A stretch of 7,438 nucleotides of DNA, taken from Desulfobulbus sp. (lineage in GTDB: Bacteria > Desulfobacterota > Desulfobulbia > Desulfobulbales > Desulfobulbaceae). Positions 4,941 through 7,438 of the stretch are shown here, piece by piece. The stretch's first letter is position 1, and each line of letters opens with the position of its first letter. The notes below the pieces were generated by a model that was given only the letters and a program-made list of their open reading frames with translations, did not search any database and was not told the DNA's origin. The translations under genes were made by a program, and so were the position numbers. The stretch is taken from NCBI GenBank assembly GCA_030600525.1, contig JAUVLX010000172.1, positions 1-7,438 on the forward strand, written 5' to 3'.

Positions 4941-7235
4941 ATGAATAAAAAAATTGAATTACTGGCACCCGGTGGAGATGTCGATTCCATTAAAGCAGCC
5001 ATTGCCGCTGGTGCTAATGCTATCTACTGCGGTCTGGATAGATTTAATGCTAGAGACAGGGCCACGAATATAACGCTTAAAGATTTAAACGGAATTTTAC
5101 GACTTGCTCATAAAAATGATTGCCAGATTTTTTTAACGCTTAACATAATAGTGGTAGAGAGTGAAATAAAGGCATTCTTAAGCTTATTACATACATTAAT
5201 CCAGACAAGTGTCGATGGCATAATCCTTCAAGACTTAGGAATGTTCTATCTTGCGCACAAGTACTTTAAATCTCTAAAAATACACGCATCCACCCAGCTC
5301 ACAACCCACAATAAAGGGCAAGTTCAATTTTTAAAACAACTCGGTGCAACCAGGGTTAACGTATCAAGAGAATTAAATATAGATGAGATTAAAGACTTAA
5401 CCCATGTTGCGCATGCTCACAAAATTTCGACCGAAATGTTTGTTCATGGTTCCTATTGTCTCTCTTTTTCAGGTCTTTGCTACATTAGTTCTGTTCTTAA
5501 AGGGAAGTCTGGTAATCGTGGAAGGTGCAGTCAGCCATGCAGAGATAAATATGTAACCACCCCTCAAGGCAAAAACTTTCCCCTCAATCTAAAAGATAAT
5601 TCAGCATTTCTTAACCTGAGAGAGATAGCCGCAGCAGGAGTTGATTCAGTAAAAATAGAAGGAAGAATAAAAAAATTCCATTACGTGTATACCGTTGTAA
5701 GTTGCTGGAAAGAGCAAATAAACAGGTTTTACCAGTATAATACCATTAGCTCTGACAACAGCGTTCTCTACAAAGTATTTAACAGGGACTTTTCTAACTC
5801 TTTTTTAACGGGTGATATAAACAAAAGCATGTTTATTGACAATCCCAGGGATAATTCAGCTATCCACTTGGCTGAAAAAAAGGGAGGAGCAACTAAGGAC
5901 AATATAGATGCAGCTAAAAGAGAACTTTATGATGGAAAAACTGAAATAATAAATTGTGTTAAACAGAAAATTGCCAGCTTAAGCATTGAAAAAGATCCTC
6001 TCACTATAACTGTTTCAGGTAAGCTTGGAACTCCCTTAAAGGTATATGTCCAGACTCCGGACACGTCCTTTACTCTCTTTTCAAAAAGTGAGCTTACCCC
6101 TGCCAACATACATATTGCAGGCAGCCATAATCGTGCCCCAGAAACCAAAAAAACAACTCCCTATTGCCTAGGGCATGAAAGTTTTAACAAAATATTTAAG
6201 CCTCTAAATGATACAGAATTTTTCATCGATGACATAAATCTGGAACACCTGCTACCGGATCTCTTTGTCCCTTTCAAAGACATCCATGCCATAAAAAAAG
6301 AAATTTTATGTGTTTTACGGGGTTCCGAAGAAGCTATTACGCCACCCATCATTCCAGTCTTAAAAAAGCAACCTGACGTATCTGCCTTACCTACGCTGTC
6401 AGTTTTGATCTCTTCTGAAAAAGATGTACACCTTTGCGACGAGACAACCGCTGATATCTATTTTTACATTCCCAATTGTCTAACAAATATTCAGACACAC
6501 TTGCTCAAAATATTTTCAAAAAACAAGAAACTCATTCCATGGTTTCCAGCTATCCTGATAGGTGAAGACTACAACGATGCGGTAGACCTCCTCCAACAAA
6601 TACAACCAAAACGTATAGTAACCAACAATACGGGAATCGCCTACGAGGCTTTCAAAAGAGGGATAGAGTGGGTAGCAGGACCTTATTTCAACACAGTAAA
6701 TTCTTACAGCTTATTAGCGTTAAAAGAAGTTTTTAACTGCGCAGGAGCATTCATTTCAAATGAAATAAACAAAGACCAGATAAACCGTATAAAAAGACCG
6801 GACGATTTTAAATTATACTACAGCATCTATCATCCAATGATGCTTATGACCAGCCGGCAATGCTTGTTCCATCAAGTTGTTGGCTGCAAGAAAGAGAGTA
6901 TAGATGAAGAATGCATACCGACTTGTCACAAATCGTCATTTATTCAAAACGGAGATAATGTTTCTCTCTTTATAGAAAAATCACCGGCAAATTATCACAG
7001 TATCTATAATAACGAAAATTACCTAAATACCGATATCGTTACAGATATGCCCACTATCTTTTCTGGCTTTTCCGTCGATTTAAGAGACATAAAAACCGAA
7101 ACGAAAGTAAAAGTAGACAAATCAACCACTATCAAACTTTTTGAAAATTTTTTAGACACAAAACTCAATTCAGAAGAGAAGCTTATAGATTTTATCCATC
7201 CCGTAACGAACGCTCAATACCAGAAAGGGATTTAA
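4941..7235 (+). CDS. U32 'peptidase' family protein, RlhA-like with C-terminal U32 module
   Basis: This 764-residue cytosolic protein opens with MNKKIELLAPGGDVDSIKAA, the standard start of the U32 TIM barrel. The U32 signature spans about 169-205, with HGSYC and SGLCYISS followed by GNRGRCSQPC. Cysteines 173, 180, 196 and 200 occur in it, and KIEGR follows at 238-242. A DUF3656-like segment covers about 354-461. From about 485 a second, barrel-like region carries NTGIAYEAFKRGIEWVAGPYFN and then another cysteine set (641, 649, 658, 662). Although named peptidases, characterised relatives (RlhA, TrhP, UbiU/UbiV) are Fe-S-dependent O2-independent hydroxylation factors. RlhA, which modifies 23S rRNA, is the closest architecture, though E. 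coli RlhA is shorter at 653. An ATG at 4908 would add 11 residues. Neither start has a clear ribosome binding site. The gene is markedly AT-rich and appears complete. Confidence 0.88.
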   Translation: MNKKIELLAPGGDVDSIKAAIAAGANAIYCGLDRFNARDRATNITLKDLNGILRLAHKNDCQIFLTLNIIVVESEIKAFLSLLHTLIQTSVDGIILQDLGMFYLAHKYFKSLKIHASTQLTTHNKGQVQFLKQLGATRVNVSRELNIDEIKDLTHVAHAHKISTEMFVHGSYCLSFSGLCYISSVLKGKSGNRGRCSQPCRDKYVTTPQGKNFPLNLKDNSAFLNLREIAAAGVDSVKIEGRIKKFHYVYTVVSCWKEQINRFYQYNTISSDNSVLYKVFNRDFSNSFLTGDINKSMFIDNPRDNSAIHLAEKKGGATKDNIDAAKRELYDGKTEIINCVKQKIASLSIEKDPLTITVSGKLGTPLKVYVQTPDTSFTLFSKSELTPANIHIAGSHNRAPETKKTTPYCLGHESFNKIFKPLNDTEFFIDDINLEHLLPDLFVPFKDIHAIKKEILCVLRGSEEAITPPIIPVLKKQPDVSALPTLSVLISSEKDVHLCDETTADIYFYIPNCLTNIQTHLLKIFSKNKKLIPWFPAILIGEDYNDAVDLLQQIQPKRIVTNNTGIAYEAFKRGIEWVAGPYFNTVNSYSLLALKEVFNCAGAFISNEINKDQINRIKRPDDFKLYYSIYHPMMLMTSRQCLFHQVVGCKKESIDEECIPTCHKSSFIQNGDNVSLFIEKSPANYHSIYNNENYLNTDIVTDMPTIFSGFSVDLRDIKTETKVKVDKSTTIKLFENFLDTKLNSEEKLIDFIHPVTNAQYQKGI

Positions 7236-7438
7236 ATATATCGCATTTCCCCGCTTTATCCAGCCGGATCACTCCGAGCTGACAGTCAGAATTTTGGCTA
7301 ACACTACTCACCCCTCGGGTTAACTCCCCTCTGACCCTATTAATTCCCCTTGCCTGGGTTATGTGTCTCATTTCCTGAAAAAGAAGAATCTATTGCGTGA
7401 GCCTAAGGAACAGTTCCTCGTTATCTGCAGTGCCTAAA
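7236..7438. other. 3' flank with short direct repeats and a small open stretch
   Basis: After the U32 stop there is an imperfect stem (CAGC at 7260-7263 with GCTG nearby) but no clear terminator. TTAACTCCCCT (7320-7330) and TTAATTCCCCT (7340-7350) are near-identical repeats exactly 20 bases apart. A plus-strand frame of about 37 codons runs from 7324 to a TAA at 7435-7437. It includes GYVSHFLKKKNLLREPKEQ and has no obvious start, so I do not call it a gene. Confidence 0.4.
7320..7350. repeat. Two 11-bp direct repeats, 20-bp period
   Basis: TTAACTCCCCT and TTAATTCCCCT match at 10 of 11 positions and begin 20 bases apart, about two helical turns. This could be a pair of protein-binding sites or the internal repeats of a transposon end. 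No transposase gene is visible in the window. Confidence 0.35.

Noticed and set aside
4941..7235. Collagenase or protease function for the U32 protein
   Set aside because: The peptidase label is historical. The cysteine cluster and characterised relatives point to Fe-S-dependent hydroxylation factors.
7324..7437. Short open frame at the window end as a gene
   Set aside because: It has about 37 codons, no start codon or ribosome binding site and no recognisable family, so chance cannot be excluded.

Overview
The window looks like a chromosomal stretch of a Gram-negative, probably anaerobic bacterium. The strongest hint is the combination of an NADP-type glutamate dehydrogenase, a thiamine-binding (MTH1187/DUF77) protein coupled to an AIR-synthase-like protein, a VF530 protein and a long U32 protein. 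I favour a sulfate-reducer-like Desulfobacterota, but only tentatively, because no marker gene fixes the taxonomy. No tRNA, rRNA, CRISPR array or intact insertion sequence is visible.

Layout. Bases 1-756 hold no convincing intact gene. They contain a dense series of small perfect hairpins, a 127-bp stretch bounded by 12-bp inverted repeats (405-531), and an orphan open stretch with no start (523-711) that reads like a gene remnant. gdhA follows on the minus strand (757-2106), with a strong ribosome binding site and a weak terminator-like hairpin downstream. Bases 2107-2727 are non-coding and separate gdhA from a divergent plus-strand pair. Just before that pair are two mutually exclusive leader hairpins. 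The pair is a 102-residue thiamine-binding-family protein (2728-3036) and a 343-residue PurM/HypE/ThiL-superfamily protein (3029-4060), whose reading frames overlap by 8 bases.

Bases 4061-4478 contain no intact gene, only a minus-strand remnant-like open stretch with an 11-bp perfect palindrome inside it. A small VF530-family gene on the minus strand (4479-4721) then diverges from a 764-residue U32 'peptidase'-family protein (4941-7235), probably an RlhA-like RNA hydroxylation factor with two cysteine clusters. Both are visibly more AT-rich than the gdhA and thiamine/AIR block. The last 200 bases carry two 11-bp near-identical repeats 20 bp apart and a short open stretch.

How the genes fit together. 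gdhA is a stand-alone ammonia-assimilation gene. The thiamine-binding and AIR-synthase-like genes almost certainly act together, on a substrate the sequence does not reveal. The U32 and VF530 proteins both suggest nucleic-acid-related functions, but they are transcribed divergently and need not be linked.
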